Source: Apoderus coryli (lineage: Eukaryota; Arthropoda; Insecta; Coleoptera; Attelabidae). From it: a stretch of 64,000 bases of DNA. Below the pieces are notes generated by a model. That model was not told the origin of the DNA. It ran no database searches and worked only from the letters and a program-made list of their open reading frames with translations. Below are positions 9,766 to 21,486 of this stretch, one piece after another. The first letter of the stretch is position 1; the number at the start of each line of letters is the position of its first letter. A program made the translations under genes and the position numbers. Location: contig OU452213.1 of the NCBI GenBank assembly GCA_911728435.2, positions 8,225,834-8,289,833 of the forward strand. Reading direction: 5' to 3'.

Positions 9766-10985
9766 TTTCGTATTATTATTATTATTATTGAATTCTTTTA
9801 TTTAACTTACCTGATATATTATTTGAAGCCTCTCTGTACAACAATAATCAGCCAATATATTGATTGATAAAGCATATAATATACATATCCCAAAAGCTCC
9901 GAGTGCTTTCTGCTTTCATCATCGCCTACTACAGCAGTGGTTTCCAAACTTTTTCTTATATAGCCACCTCTTTCAAATCACACCCCCTCTTCTTTTTTAT
10001 CAAAATAAACACTTTATTTTAACTAAAATAAAACAAATATTGAAAAATACAGGGTGTCCCAAAATACTAACCATTTTATGCTGGATAACATGGTTCTAAA
10101 ACAGCTGTAAAAAATTAGCCAGAGGTGTTTTGACACAAAAATATTAAATCACTATCAAATGACGTTTCCATTAACAGCAGTTTTTATAAGAAGGCTTCAA
10201 AAGCAACATGATCATTTGCTGAAATGTTGCATTGCATCTTCAAATTAAGCACATTTGATGCCTTGAAAATATCAGCTAGATAGGCTAATTGGATTTGGAA
10301 ATGTTCACCATCAGCAAACGCTTCCAAAAATTGCTCTTTTTTTTTAATTTGTCAAATCCTGCGACTCCCTTAATGCACAGTTTGGGAACCACTGTTGTAT
10401 TACAGCATATAACGAGTTGCCAATTAAGAAACGAACTGAACTATAACCAACTCGTATATTGTGTCTATAGAGCAATGAAAATGCGATGTAGAACACATTT
10501 TCCAATTCCATTTTACTCTGTATTACATTCAAGTTTAACTAGCCTTTTCACAGAAGTTATCTCTAGACTACAGACTGTCTTTAGTTCTAACGAATGGAGA
10601 GGAGACCGAGGTCTCATAAGATTGTGTGCCTCGTTACTGGTGGCATGCTTCTTAAGGCGCAAACATACTGTTATCACGTCACGTGAGGTCACGTGGTGTC
10701 ACATCGGCAACATCTCACATTCACCGTTCATTCGGATTGTCAAACGACGATGAAAATGGATGAGATTGTAGACATTTTCAGTGGTTCTTGAACGATGACG
10801 GCGGTTTCAATTAATTGTAGTTTCATAATTAGCGGATTGTGTTTAATATAGAACGAGGGTGGTTTGCATAGTTATAGCTTCGAATTATCTCCATACATTT
10901 CATTCCCCGTACGTGTCCAATTGAAAACACTTACAAAAAGTAATTAGACAATTTTATTAAAAATAATCTTATTCTCTATTTATAG
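9766..10985. mobile_element. Insertion interrupting the satellite array
   Basis: Satellite text stops after GATCTAAAATTT near 9762 and resumes near 10,986. On the minus strand the left edge reads AATAAAAGAATTC followed by (AAT)n, the kind of 3' tail seen on the non-LTR elements here. Inside are a hAT-like segment (9935-10394) and a CAGGGTGTCCCAAAATACTA string (10,050) resembling a Tc1/mariner end. The remaining ~750 bp has no recognisable domain; a long plus-strand frame at 10,289-10,753 looks accidental. Confidence 0.55.
9935..10394. mobile_element. Short hAT-derived element
   Basis: The left end CAGTGGTTTCCAAACTTTTT and right end GTTTGGGAACCACTG are inverted repeats of the widespread hAT type. 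On the minus strand about 10,320-10,170 encodes GEHFQIQLAYLADIFKA followed by NVLNLKMQCN, resembling the LAYL.DIF..LN.LN..LQ segment of ZBED/SCAND3-like hAT transposases. The nearby 8-mers TACTACAG (left) and TATTACAG (right) might be a decayed target duplication, but the right one lies 3 bp outside the element. Confidence 0.6.
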
Positions 10986-13540
10986 ATTTAAAGACTACAC
11001 AACTAAAAGATAATCATCGTTGAGAAATCCCAAATTCAAAGTTTGATGTTGTTTACCAAAACTTTAAAACCGTCAGAGTTTAAACGGCCATTTATAAAAC
11101 TTCATTGTATGACGAGGCTCTCCCTGGTATTATGTAAACACTCAGTATTTCAATAATTCAAAATTTGTTTACAAAAACTGTAAAACAATTAGAGATTGGA
11201 GGCTTTTTCTGCAACTCCGAAATATTTGAAAGCATGGGGCGATATTTCTGTTACTTTGGAGATATTCATGGTTTAAAAATCCTTAACTCAAAGTTTGATG
11301 TTGCTCTTTTTTTCAAATCTGAATTTCATAAACTCAGAAATACTCCAGAGTAGCAAGAGGCTTTTTCGTTACTCTTAAGATAGTTTATACTATACTAAAT
11401 TTATAGTTTGATATTGGTTTGTTCAAAATCTTCGAAATAAGCAGAGTTGAAACGACCTTTTACGAAATTACTCCAAAACTCTAAAGTATATCAGAGGAAA
11501 TATTTAGCATTTATGCATCATGAATTATAAGTTTAAATAAATTACCAAATTTCTTAAATTCTAAGAAAATATTCAGAATTATGAAAATACTTTCCTGGTA
11601 GTTAGTAGAAATTCAGCATTTAAATATCCTGGATTCAGAATTTCATATAATAATAATCATAAAGGACTTTATTAAGGGCGATTTTCAGTTCAGTGTCAGA
11701 TGCCACTGTCTGTTCAGCTAACCCACTGTAATATTATTAGAGCTTAAAGGCTTTTTTTGCAACTCCAATATACTCCAAAGTATAAAGAAAATTTTCAGCT
11801 ACTCTGGAGCGTTATAAATCCTAAATTTAAAGTTGGAAGACGTTTATTCCAAATTAACCAGTTCCTTAAACATCAAATGCTCCAGAGTCTTAGAAACTCT
11901 CCTGGTACTCTGGATACATTCAGAATTTCAAAATGCTTGATAAAAAGTTTAATATCAAAAACGGTCAAAGCTTAGAGGTTTTTCTGCAACTCCGAAATAC
12001 TCCAAAGCATTAAGAGTCTTTACCACAACTCTGGAGATAATCAGCATTTAAATATTCTAAATGCGACGCTTGATTTCTAAAACAAACGGAGCCGGAGTTT
12101 AGAGGCTTTTTCTACAACTCTGAAATAATCCAAAGCATTAAGAGGCTTTACCACAACTCTGAAGATAATCAGCATTTAAATATTCTAAATGCAACGTTTG
12201 CTTTACAAAACAATCAGAGTTTAGAGGTTTCTTCAGTAACTCCGAAGTATTTCAAAGCATGAATAGGTTTTCCCGCTACTCTGGTGGTATTCAGTTATCC
12301 TAGATCTAAAATTTGATATTATTTTTTCCGAAACTGCAACACAATGAGAAGTCCAACGACCTTCTATTAAACATTGATATACTCCAAAGTATCAAAGTAT
12401 GAAGTAGTTACTCTGGAAATATTCAGAACAAACTGTAAAATAATTTCAGTTTAGAGACTTTGTGTGTAACTCCAATATACTGCATAGAACTCTGGAGATG
12501 GTCAGCGTATACAAATTCTAAATCCAATATCCCAAGTTCTTTATTCCGAAGTGCCAAATAAACAAAGTTTCAGCCTTGAAATACACCAGATTCCTGTGCA
12601 ACTCCGAAGTCTCCCAAAGCAGGAAAATGATTGTCCGCTACTCTGGTTTTATTCAGTTACCTTAGATCTGTAATTTTATATTGGTATGGCGAAAATTGCA
12701 AGACAAGGTTAAACGACTTTCTATTAAATCTTAAGGTACTCCAAAGTACCAAAGTATGAAGTAGATACTCTGGAAATATTTAAGTGTAAAATAATTAGAA
12801 TATAGAAACTTTGTCTGCAACTCCAATATACTGCAAAGTGCTCTGGAGATGGTCAGCGTATAAAAATCCTAAATTCAATGTCGCAAATTGTTATATAACC
12901 AAAGTTTCATCCTTGGAATACTCCAGATTCTAATGACTGTTTATCAAATCAAAATTTAAAAAAGCTTAATACAAAGTAATATCAAAAATAGCAGAACAGT
13001 CAGAGTTAAAGACTTTGTCTGCAACTCCGAAATAGTTTAAATCATGAAGAGGATTTACCACAACTCTGGAGGTATTCAGCATTTAAATATACTAGATGCA
13101 AAGTTTGATGTTTTTTCCAAATCATCAATTCCGTTAGTTAAACAGACGGCTATAGCTATTAAGCCCAAATAAAAAAAATAAAGGCCCGTATTACTAATTG
13201 ATTAATTGAAAGAATTCTTATTGTATCTTGAAATACTCCAAAGTATCTGCTTCATACTTTGTTACTTTGGATAATCAGCGGCTTTTTTGGTACTTTGTAT
13301 ATATTCAGCATTAACATATTCCACATTTTAGATGCTTTTTTCTGCAACTCCGAAATACTCACAAAGACATTTTCGTGTTGCTCTGGAGCCTTTAAAAATC
13401 TCCAATTCACAGTTTTATATTTATGTTTTGAAAAACTGCAAGACAACAGAGTTTAAAAGAGCTTTCAAGAAACCAATACTCCAAAATATGAAACTCTAAA
13501 ATACAAAGTTCCATGAAAACATCTTCATTTTCATGGAACT
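10986..13540. repeat. Satellite-like array, second block
   Basis: Submonomers of the same family as 7540-9765, for example CAACTCCGAAATACTCCAAAG near 11,990 with TACTCTGG text following. They are more diverged here and I see no clear 575-bp period. The edge monomers near 13,200-13,500 are the most degenerate and pass into non-repetitive sequence. Confidence 0.8.
11648..11725 (-). mobile_element. Short SINE/LINE-tail insertion in the satellite
   Basis: The satellite text TTTCATATCAAAACTGTAAT (seen whole at 8311) is here split: TTTCATAT is followed by ~78 foreign bases before CTGTAATATTATTAGAG. On the minus strand the insert ends AATAAAGTCCTTTATGATTATTATTAT, a polyadenylation-like signal and (ATT)n tail, so it is the 3' end of a retroelement. 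Confidence 0.6.
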
Positions 13541-13545
13541 TCGGA

Positions 13546-13793
13546 TTCAAATATTTTACTAAACCGACTTTGTAGTGCCAACGGTCTGTAATTATTTGTA
13601 TCTTTTGCATCACCTTTTTGTTTATAAATATGAACTATTTTTGATGTTTTAAGGCACTCTGGAAAAACAACTTCCTCAAAACTCTTATTAATGATCGCGG
13701 ATAGAGGTTCTGCAATTATTTCAATAATACTCAATACCACATGACTTGGAATGTTATCTGTAGCACTTGATTTTTTCCGACAAACCTTTCTGG
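13546..13793 (-). pseudogene. Non-LTR RT N-terminal fragment
   Basis: The minus strand encodes SSATDNIPSHVVLSIIE, then EPLSAIINKSFEEVVFPECLK and KGDAKDTNNYRPLALQSRFSKIFE. This is the standard start of a Jockey/CR1-type RT domain (GxDgIp...L..I.N.s...G.fP..lK...v.PI.KKGd...NYRPI). Nothing remains beyond the NYRP block. Confidence 0.75.
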
Positions 13794-14640
13794 CAACTCA
13801 ATAACTTCGTCAACCGAAGTCCAACTTCATATCTTGATGGTTTAGCAATAAGTCCAAGACAAAGTACCACCACGCCAACCCTGCTGGCAACTTCTAAAAA
13901 AAATCAGAACCTCTCAAAAAAAAAAGCGCAACCCTTTAAAATTCTATAAATAGCGCATCATTTCAATTAAATTTAGAATAACAAACAACAAAAGTGATTC
14001 TTAGCATCAAAAATAATCTCCAATACGATGCCATAGACTAGTCCTTTGGAAGCGCAAGCGTTGCGACGCTGCTGTTTCATATGTCGGGACAGCGGGCCGC
14101 CATTCAGTCTGCCAAACGGACGCCAAGGTCTTAGTGGTGCTGCAAAATTAGAGTTGTTGCCTACAGCTGCTCCCGATAGCTCTAAATTAAATTGCGCCTC
14201 TATACCAGACCAAGCGAAGCTGCCAATAAAATTTTGGCTTGTCGATTTCGTATCAGCGCGCGGCAATTTTCGAACTTAATGCAGCTGAAAATTAATAATT
14301 AATTTTCACATTCGTTAATTAAATGTTTAAACTATGTTTATGAATTAAGAGAAGACATTGAAATTTTTAATAAATTGTGGATTGAGTTTTGGATTAAAGA
14401 AAAAATGATAACGCAACAAAATGTTATTACGTAAGTTGTGCTTTGCATTTATAAAGTTTATATTTTGCAGCTTCATAAAAAATTGGCACGGAATTTTGTA
14501 CATAAAATTTTCAATATTTAGTTGTCTACTAGACGATTTTTGTAAGGGGTTTTCCAATAAGAGTGATATGATTTCTTTGAAAAAAAACACTTATTGTTAA
14601 GGAAATTCAAAAGTTTTTTATTGTATGTAAAGTACAATCG
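13794..14640. other. No gene seen
   Basis: The stretch 14,046-14,279 is noticeably GC-richer than its surroundings and open in two frames on opposite strands, but neither product shows a recognisable domain. CTAGACGATTTTTGTA at 14,527-14,542 also occurs at 60,378-60,393 beside a hammerhead, so a small Penelope-like scrap may be present. Confidence 0.4.
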
Positions 14641-14646
14641 ATACAA

Positions 14647-15714
14647 TTAAGTTCTAAATAAAATGTCAGTCAAATGGCCTCCACGACCTCTTCTGCAGGA
14701 ACGAATTCGATGAACCCAATTTTCGAGCACTTTTTCTACTAATTCAAGTCGTATGTCATGAATGGCACGTTCAATATTGACTTGTAAAGCTTGAAGAGAG
14801 TCCAGGTTATTTCGAAAGACTAATGACTTCAAATAACCCCACAAGAAATAGTCTAATGGTGTTAAATCACAACTTCTTGCAGGCCATTCAATATCACAAT
14901 TTTTTGAAATAATCCAATCTCGCAATAATTTGCAGTTGCATTTGCTGTGTGGCACGTAGCCCCGTCAGCTGGAACCAAATGTTGTTAAGATCAACTTCTT
15001 CCAAAATCGGCCATAAAAAGTTGGTTATCATCGATCTATACCGCTCTCCATTTACAGTCACGGTGTTACCAGCATCATTTCGAAAGAAGTGCGGACCTAT
15101 GATTCCACCAGACCAAAAACCACACCAAACTGTCAATTTAGGTGAATGTAATGGTTTTTCATGAATCATTTGTGTATTTTCTTCGCACCAGAATCGACAG
15201 TTTTGTTTATTTACCGCACCACTCAGATGAAAGTGTGCGTCATCGGAGAAGATGATTTTCTAAAAAAAAATCGGTTTTCAAGTTGTTTCAAAACAAAATC
15301 AGCAAATTCACGACGTTTACGGTGGTCCAATGGCTTCAGTTCTTGAGTGAGAACAATTTTATACGCATGCAAACCCAAATCCTTTCTCAAAATCCGCCAG
15401 GTTGTGCTTTGAGACAGTCCCAATTGTTGAGAACGTCTTGGAATCGACAAATTGCGGTCTTCAGCAACACTTGCCTGAACGGCAGCAATATTTGCATTAC
15501 TTCGGGCGGTTCTTTGTCTTATTGGCACTTGAACATTATGTAAAGAAAATGTACGCTCACAATTTTCAACAATTCGACGAATAGCGAGCACACTTGGACG
15601 ATTATTACGACCCTAAAATGGCAAAAGCGCCCGAAAAGTTGCAATTGGAGAACGATTATTTTGATATTAAAACTGAATAATTTGTAAACGTTGTTTTTGC
15701 GTATATTTCTCCAT
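14647..15714 (-). pseudogene. Mariner/Tc1-group transposase, nearly full length but broken
   Basis: From ATG 15,714 the minus strand reads MEKYTQKQRLQIIQF, then in-frame stops within the N-terminal HTH region, then RTARSNANIAAVQASVAED, STTWRILRKDLGLHAYKI, SPMTHTFI (the altered SDE region), KLTVWCGFWSGGIIGPHFF, and a C-terminal part DIEWPARSCDLTPLDYFLWG carrying the third catalytic Asp block. The second Asp block (about 14,965) is reached only after a frameshift. The family matches 1561-2013. I could not find clear TIRs. Its start lies 30 bp from the RT at 15,743. Confidence 0.82.
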
Positions 15715-15742
15715 GATGAAATTGTAAACACTACTGAATACA

Positions 15743-17310
15743 ATGATCTATCCTTTCTATCCTATCTTCAAAAAGGGTAGCAGGGATGATCTTGAGAACT
15801 ACAGACCAATAACATTGTTAAATGTTTTGTCTAAAGTTTTTGAAAAGATCATGTGTAATAAAATATCAAATTTTCTAGGGAAATGCCGAATAATGAGCGA
15901 TTGCCAGCACGGGTTTAGAAGTGGTTTCTCCACGGATACGTGCATCACGGAGCTTGTACAACATCTGCACGAATTGACTGATAGGGGTGATTTTGTTGTG
16001 GCGCTTATGTTTGATCTGTCTAAGGCATTTGACACCATCGACAGGGACTTTGTTGTAAGCAAACTGGCCGATTTGGGAATACGTGGTCGGGTAAACGATT
16101 GAATTTTCTCTTATTTAACTAATAGAAGGGTTGCATCTCATACATCGCAGTTTGAGGAGATTAAGATCGGTACCCCTCAGGGAAGCATTCTGGGTCCACT
16201 TCTGTTTATACTTTTTGTGAACGACCTACCGTTACACATGCCCTGTGGAAAAGCCTCTATGTACGCGGACGACACGTCAATAGTTATATCTGATAAGGAC
16301 CCTGATAAGCTTCGAGCAAAAATTGATGCGGTTCTGCGGGCTTTCGACCATTGGTGTTTCCAAAATAAACTAATTATTAATCGCGACAAAACTGTTGCAA
16401 TCCAGTTTAAGAGATACAGACCCCCATTGGAGTTTAACTGTTCAGTTTGAGGGTAACCTCATTGCTTGGTCTTCGGAGGCGAACTTGTTAGGTGTGACAA
16501 TTGATTCGGAGCTCGGATGGCTGGCTCATGTGGATATGCTGTGTCGAAAATATTGCGTCGATTCTTGACATCTACTATGCCATTTCTAATAATATAATCG
16601 CGTGGGGCAGATGCTGTGAACTGTCAAGAGTGTTTATTATTCAAAAACGGGTACTACGTACTATGTTCAACTTGCCATATAATTGCTCGTGCAGAGGTAC
16701 CTTTAAACAAAATAAAATACTGACTGTGGTTGGCATATATTTGCTTAAACTATTCTTATTCGTTTACAAAAAAAGAGGTCAGATTATTAGAAACGGTTCT
16801 CTGCACGATTATCCAACGAGGGGGCGCAACCGGATGCTTCCTCCGAGGCCGAACCATGAGTCATTCAAGAAATCGCCGCACTACTCCGGAATATCCTATT
16901 CTAATATGCTACCAGATGATGTAAAAGATTGTTCTCCACAGCGAAAATTCAAAAAAGAACTGAAAGAGTTTCTGGTGACGGGTGTCTTCTATACGCTGCA
17001 GGAGTTTGCGGAATATTGCGTCAGCCATTAGTCCTTAGTTGTGTATGTATATGTTAGTGCCTGCTCTAATTACTTAGATTATAATTTTTGGTTACCTAAT
17101 TTATATTTCAATGCCTATTTTTATCGTTTCTTTAGAATGTCTAATTGTTGCCGTCCCGCTGTTTGTCTTTTATATGTAACTTGTATATTATATTCGTGAT
17201 GTATTTTATTTATTTATGGATTGTAGTGTAGTAGGTATAATGTAGACGTGTCTATGTACTTTGTACGATTAAGACTAAATAAATATAGTATTATTATTAT
17301 TAAACAAATG
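15743..17310 (+). pseudogene. Jockey/CR1-like RT, family A copy 1
   Basis: Motifs in order are LENYRPITLLNVLSKVFEK, QHGFRSGFSTDTCITEL, VALMFDLSKAFDTID (first catalytic Asp), a TGA stop near 16,100, IGTPQGSILGPLLFILFVND, SMYADDTSIVIS (catalytic YADD), a frameshift near 16,445, and a C-terminal region ending at TAG 17,029-17,031. The 3' end is ATAAATATAGTATTATTATTATTA (17,279-17,302). It lacks the 5' half (endonuclease). Other copies of this family are at 21,487-23,035 and 56,838-59,790. Confidence 0.85.
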
Positions 17311-17379
17311 ACAGATCATGACATATTACAAACAGCCCCAACGTCGCTTCAAAATCATATCATCCCTATTGGAAAACCT

Positions 17380-17530
17380 TATATTATATGTGTCACCTGA
17401 AGAAGGAAACAGTTGTACAGTGCCGAAACGTTGTTTAAAAAAAAATTTTTTGACATTAGATAACAAATTGTTAATTAGTTTGTGTGTAACTTGTGGGCCT
17501 CATTCCAAGATTTTCCAAATCTAAATACTG
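17380..17530 (+). ncRNA. Decayed hammerhead-bearing Penelope-like 3' fragment
   Basis: CTGAAGA (17,397-17,403) and GAAAC (17,425-17,429) frame a helix whose two sides no longer match well (GGAAAC versus GTGCC). The flanks GTTGTTT...TTGACA.TA and GCCTCATTCCAAGA are shared with 60,404-60,545, so it is the same family in worse condition. Unlikely to cleave. Confidence 0.55.
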
Positions 17531-18149
17531 AAGAAATAAGGCTCAAGAAAAAAGACAACAAAATAAAATTTTCAAATAAAAAATAAAAAAGTATTCCGGT
17601 AATTCCGAGACTGACCTTAAATTGAATGGTGTAAATATAATATCGGTATATGGCTTTATTATCTAACTGCTGTTATATAAATAGGATTGATTATCGGCTT
17701 TATAGAAATATAATTAATACTTATACAGGGTGATTTAACAACTTATGACAGGATGTTTTGAATTCATCTGAATTATGGATAAGGGCAGAGAATTATAATG
17801 GAATTTATTTTGAAACTCTGATGTACTACTTAGGTCGACGTGACCAATTCGGCTAAAATATTTTCAAGAATCTAGTACTTCCGGTTATACTGGAAGTACG
17901 TGTCAACTTCCTTATGTTAAATACGACCATATATAAATTATATTTTTTCTGGATTCTACTTGTAATTCTAAAGATAGTTTATGTATAATATGTTACGAGG
18001 GTTGCCTTTTATATTTCGGGATTTGGCAACCCTGACAGCTCTATCGTAAAGTTGGACATTTTTGAGGTTATAAGTACTCAGAACGTTTTGACATACGAGC
18101 GCTATTTGTGTTGTTTACAGTGACTTAAAAGATTCATCTCGGCCCAAAA

Positions 18150-18990
18150 ATGGAATTAAATCGTGAACATTTTCGTGCGACTATTTTTTACCACTTTCGA
18201 TGTGTATTAACCCAGCAACAGTGCATGGATGATCTTAATTCAATTTTTGGCGATGAAGATCCATAAAGGACCAGTGTTTATCGATGGTATGGTGAATTCA
18301 ATCGTGGTCATAGTTCACTCCAAGACGAATTTCGTGAAGGTCGTCCAAAATCAGTTGTTGTTCCATTGATGCTGTGCGCGAACTGATATTGCAAGATCGT
18401 CATGTGACCTATCAAGAGATTGAGATCACCTTAGGTATTAGTGGGACCAGCATACATTCAATACTGCATAAACATTTGACTGTCAAAAAAATTTGTTCGC
18501 GTTGGATCCCACACAATTTGTCAATCGCTCAAAAAAAGGTTCGTGTCGATTGGTCGAAAGAAATGCTCAAAAACTACGATCGCGGTGCTTCGAAACACGT
18601 CTATGACATCGTGACAGGTGATCAATCGAGGAGTTACGCGTATGAGCCCGAAAGTAAACCGCAGTCGACTGTATGGGTGTTTCAAGATGAGCCAAATCCA
18701 ACAAAAGTTATTCGTGCACGAAGAACTTCCAAGCAAACGGTCGCCTGTTTTTTTCGGAAAAACTGGACATGTCCCAACTCTACCACTAGAACCCCGCAGA
18801 ACAGTCAATTCTGAGTGGTACACAATCATTTGTTTACCAGTTGTCTTCCAAGAAATCTGGAAAACCAACCGCCGAGGACCGATCACTCTTCACCACGACA
18901 ATGCGAGCTCTCACACATCGGCTCAAACAACTGCATTTTTGAGCACCCAAAACATCGATTAGATGAGTCATCGCTCGGCACCGAAAGTGA
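18150..18990 (+). pseudogene. Mariner (DD34D) transposase, broken
   Basis: From ATG 18,150 the reading is MELNREHFRATIFYHFRCVL (HTH1), then a TAA near 18,266, TSVYRWYGEFNRGHSSLQDE, GRPKSVVVP, a small deletion near 18,366, VTGDQSRSYAYEPESK (where functional copies have GDESW) and TVWVFQDEPNPTKV. Another frameshift leads to ITLHHDNASSHTSAQTTAFL (second Asp). At about 18,980 GGCACCGAA joins directly to AGTGATTTTCGAT, which deletes the third Asp block. The same gene is at 55,526-56,640. Confidence 0.85.
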
Positions 18991-19009
18991 TTTTCGATTA
19001 AATTAATCC

Positions 19010-19995
19010 GGCAAAGTCTACTGCCTTATTTTTCGGCCTTCCTATGGACTCCGATATTCAACTGTCAATTCAAGGAATCGGCATTCAGCTGTCCGATCGG
19101 TCTAAGAGTTTGGGACTTGTTATTGGACTCAGATTTTCACAGCAAATAACAAGTAAAATACAGATAGGTTTCGCTAACCTAAAGAACATCTACGGTGTCA
19201 GACATCTGCTCTCTGTTGATTTGAGAAAGTTATTGTGCGAGTCGCTAGTGCTATCACGCATGAATTACTGTGATTATGTATGTGGCCCATGCCTCACGAA
19301 GATTGACTCTGGACGTGTTCAGCGGCTCCAGAACTCATGTTTTCGTTTAATTTTTGGGATAAGAAAATACGACCGAATCTCTTACACCCTGTCCACCATC
19401 AAATGGCTTAATATTGCCAATAGAAGAAAGTTACATTCGTTGGTCCTTTTTCACAAAATTATTTTATCTAAAACGCCGCCATATTTGTTTCAAAGGATTA
19501 CCTACCACACTGATGTTCACAATGTGAACGACCGACGCAAGGACATAATTACTGTTCCGCAGCTATAACTTGGCCAAGCTTGTAATGAAATTGATCTTTA
19601 TTTTAAAGCCTTCCCTAATGCAAAATTTAAGACTCCTATACAAAAAATTGTTTGCTGAGCAGGCTACTCGCATTGATTCTAATGCTATGTGACCGTAATT
19701 ATTTGTGCTTGGGAAGCAGTTTGAGTTTGATTATACAATTATAGTCTAAATTTTTATGATTATTATTTTTGTAGTTTATTATTATCTTCTTTCTATGTTT
19801 TTTAATATTTTTTTTTATTTGTATATTAGGTATACTAGGTCCTTGCTGAAAATCAGCTTTGCTGAGCTTGAAGCTTTTGGCATTTCTCTTTTAAATGGGA
19901 TTGTATCTTTTTTAAAATAAGACTGCATATTAATTATTATTTTTTTGTTGTCGTACTCTAATCATGCCAATAAATTAATTTATTATTATTATTAT
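19010..19995 (+). pseudogene. 3' part of a non-LTR RT inserted in mariner
   Basis: The frame at 19,044-19,568 gives SDRSKSLGLVIGLRFSQQ (thumb region after the YADD block), LVLSRMNYCDYVCGPCL and NRRKLHSLVLFHKIILSKTPPYLF, and ends at 19,568. A 3' UTR and (ATT)n tail end near 19,998. It is the same family as the minus-strand copy at 29,590-31,560. Only the RT C-terminus is present, a usual 5' truncation. GATTAAATTAAT at the left and ATTATTAAT at the right junction may reflect a short target duplication. Confidence 0.75.
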
Positions 19996-20285
19996 TAATA
20001 TTTGTTTTTTTTTCTCTAATCCCGAAATAGAAAAGGCAACCCTCGTATAGCTATGTCCTGCCGTTTTTGAAATATATTTCTCAGGAAGAGGACTATTAGA
20101 AAAAAAATAAAAGAATCTAAAAAAAAAAACAGGGATACCGGGGTTGTTTCTAACACAGCATCAGGCCATGTAGCTATGTTAATATATCAAAGTTTATAGC
20201 TCGTGACCCAGAAGGTCCCACGCATTCTCACTAGCCTCAAATTATTTATTTATGTTTTGATGATATCTTCCATTGACAAAAGTAC

Positions 20286-21180
20286 CAGTGGCGGCTCGTC
20301 AGGGCAGACAATGCAGGCAGTGTCTGCGCAGATTTGATTTCAGGGACATATTTATAATAGTAATTATTCTATGTATCTACTATTATTTTTTTTAATGTGA
20401 AAACTGCTCTAATTTTAGTTATTTGTTATATTAATCTCACATCTCACTACCACTACCGTACCGTCACCCTGTGATTAAAAAGTTTGAGTTCCTATTAGGC
20501 GCATCAATGAGACGCCACTGCTCACAACAGCAATATAGCAGTGATAACGCAGGCATCTAGCCACTTGCCTGCTTCCTATTAATATACACGCATATTATTG
20601 CATATAAGATTGTATTGAAGAATTTACAAAAATTCCCTAACAGCAGGAAATAAAATGTAGGGTTTATAAGTTTCCATACTAAATCAGAATTATCAAAAAA
20701 GTGTAAATTTTAGAGATGTCATGGGTTTTTCTAAAATAATAGACAATAGGCAGGTATTTTTATTGTTGCTCTATCTCTATAGAATAAGTACCTAGGTATT
20801 TTATTTGTTTAGTGTAATAAATATGTCTCATTAATTTCTATAGAAGTATACTAGGGTAAGAAAATCTCAAAAACAACCAAATCAAACTGCAATCTATTAA
20901 TTTTCGTTAATATGGAACCTATTTGAACCCAAATACAATAGTAATATTAGATCCAAGCAGGCACAGTTGCTCTTCGTGTTTAAAACGAATAAAAACCTTC
21001 TTTCCCAATAAAATTGAAGAATCTCGTTTAAGCAACTTGGGTTTAATATCAATCGAAAGCGGTCTTTTGAAAGATTTACAGTTAGATTCGGAATTTCATG
21101 ATCAAGTAATAAATCATTTTGCGGGTAGTAAAAATCGACGAATTGCATTGATTTATAAAAACCTTTAATATTTCTATTCT
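20286..21180 (+). mobile_element. Truncated hAT element
   Basis: It starts CAGTGGCGGCTCGTCAGGGC, the same end as the element at 34,002, and keeps ~900 bp of homologous sequence including a remnant of the transposase C-terminal dimerisation domain (CLKRIKTFFPNKIEESRL near 20,985). No right TIR is seen; sequence becomes A-rich after about 21,240, so the right end is lost. Confidence 0.75.
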
Positions 21181-21486
21181 AGTTAATATATAAGTGTAAG
21201 AAAATGTAAAACGTATAGCTTAAAACGATACATTTTTAAACAAAAAAAAAAACAAAAACAAAAAAATATATAAAAATAAAAACAAAAAAATAATAAAAAT
21301 AAAAATTGCTTCTCTATTTTGCTAATAATTGTCCCTTGGGTATATGCGACAAATTTTGATTTTTTTTATACCTATAAGCGAAAAACTTCCCTTTGTTTCC
21401 GTGTGTTGTTTCCATACCAAATCATCTATAGAACTGTTATTTATAAAAATTAAATAATATACAGGGGTATATTTAAAATACGAAAC

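Larger units (their letters stand above)
17996..20045. mobile_element. Mariner element with both TIRs, deleted and carrying an RT insertion
   Basis: The left end CGAGGGTTGCCTTTTATATT and the right end (inverted) CGAGGGTTGCCTTTTCTATT are flanked by TA at 17,994-17,995 and 20,046-20,047. It contains a mariner (DD34D) transposase pseudogene truncated at about 18,980 and then a non-LTR RT fragment (19,010-19,995). The right TIR lies directly after the RT tail. Confidence 0.85.

Noticed and set aside
10289..10753. 154-codon plus-strand frame
   Set aside because: No domain is seen, it starts inside a hAT remnant read from the opposite strand, and composition is not coding-like; treated as accidental.
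13252..13613. Opposed short frames at the satellite edge
   Set aside because: They lie over degenerate satellite monomers and have no similarity to known proteins.
14046..14279. GC-richer overlapping frames on both strands, considered as a host exon
   Set aside because: No recognisable domain or convincing splice signals; could equally be transposon-derived.
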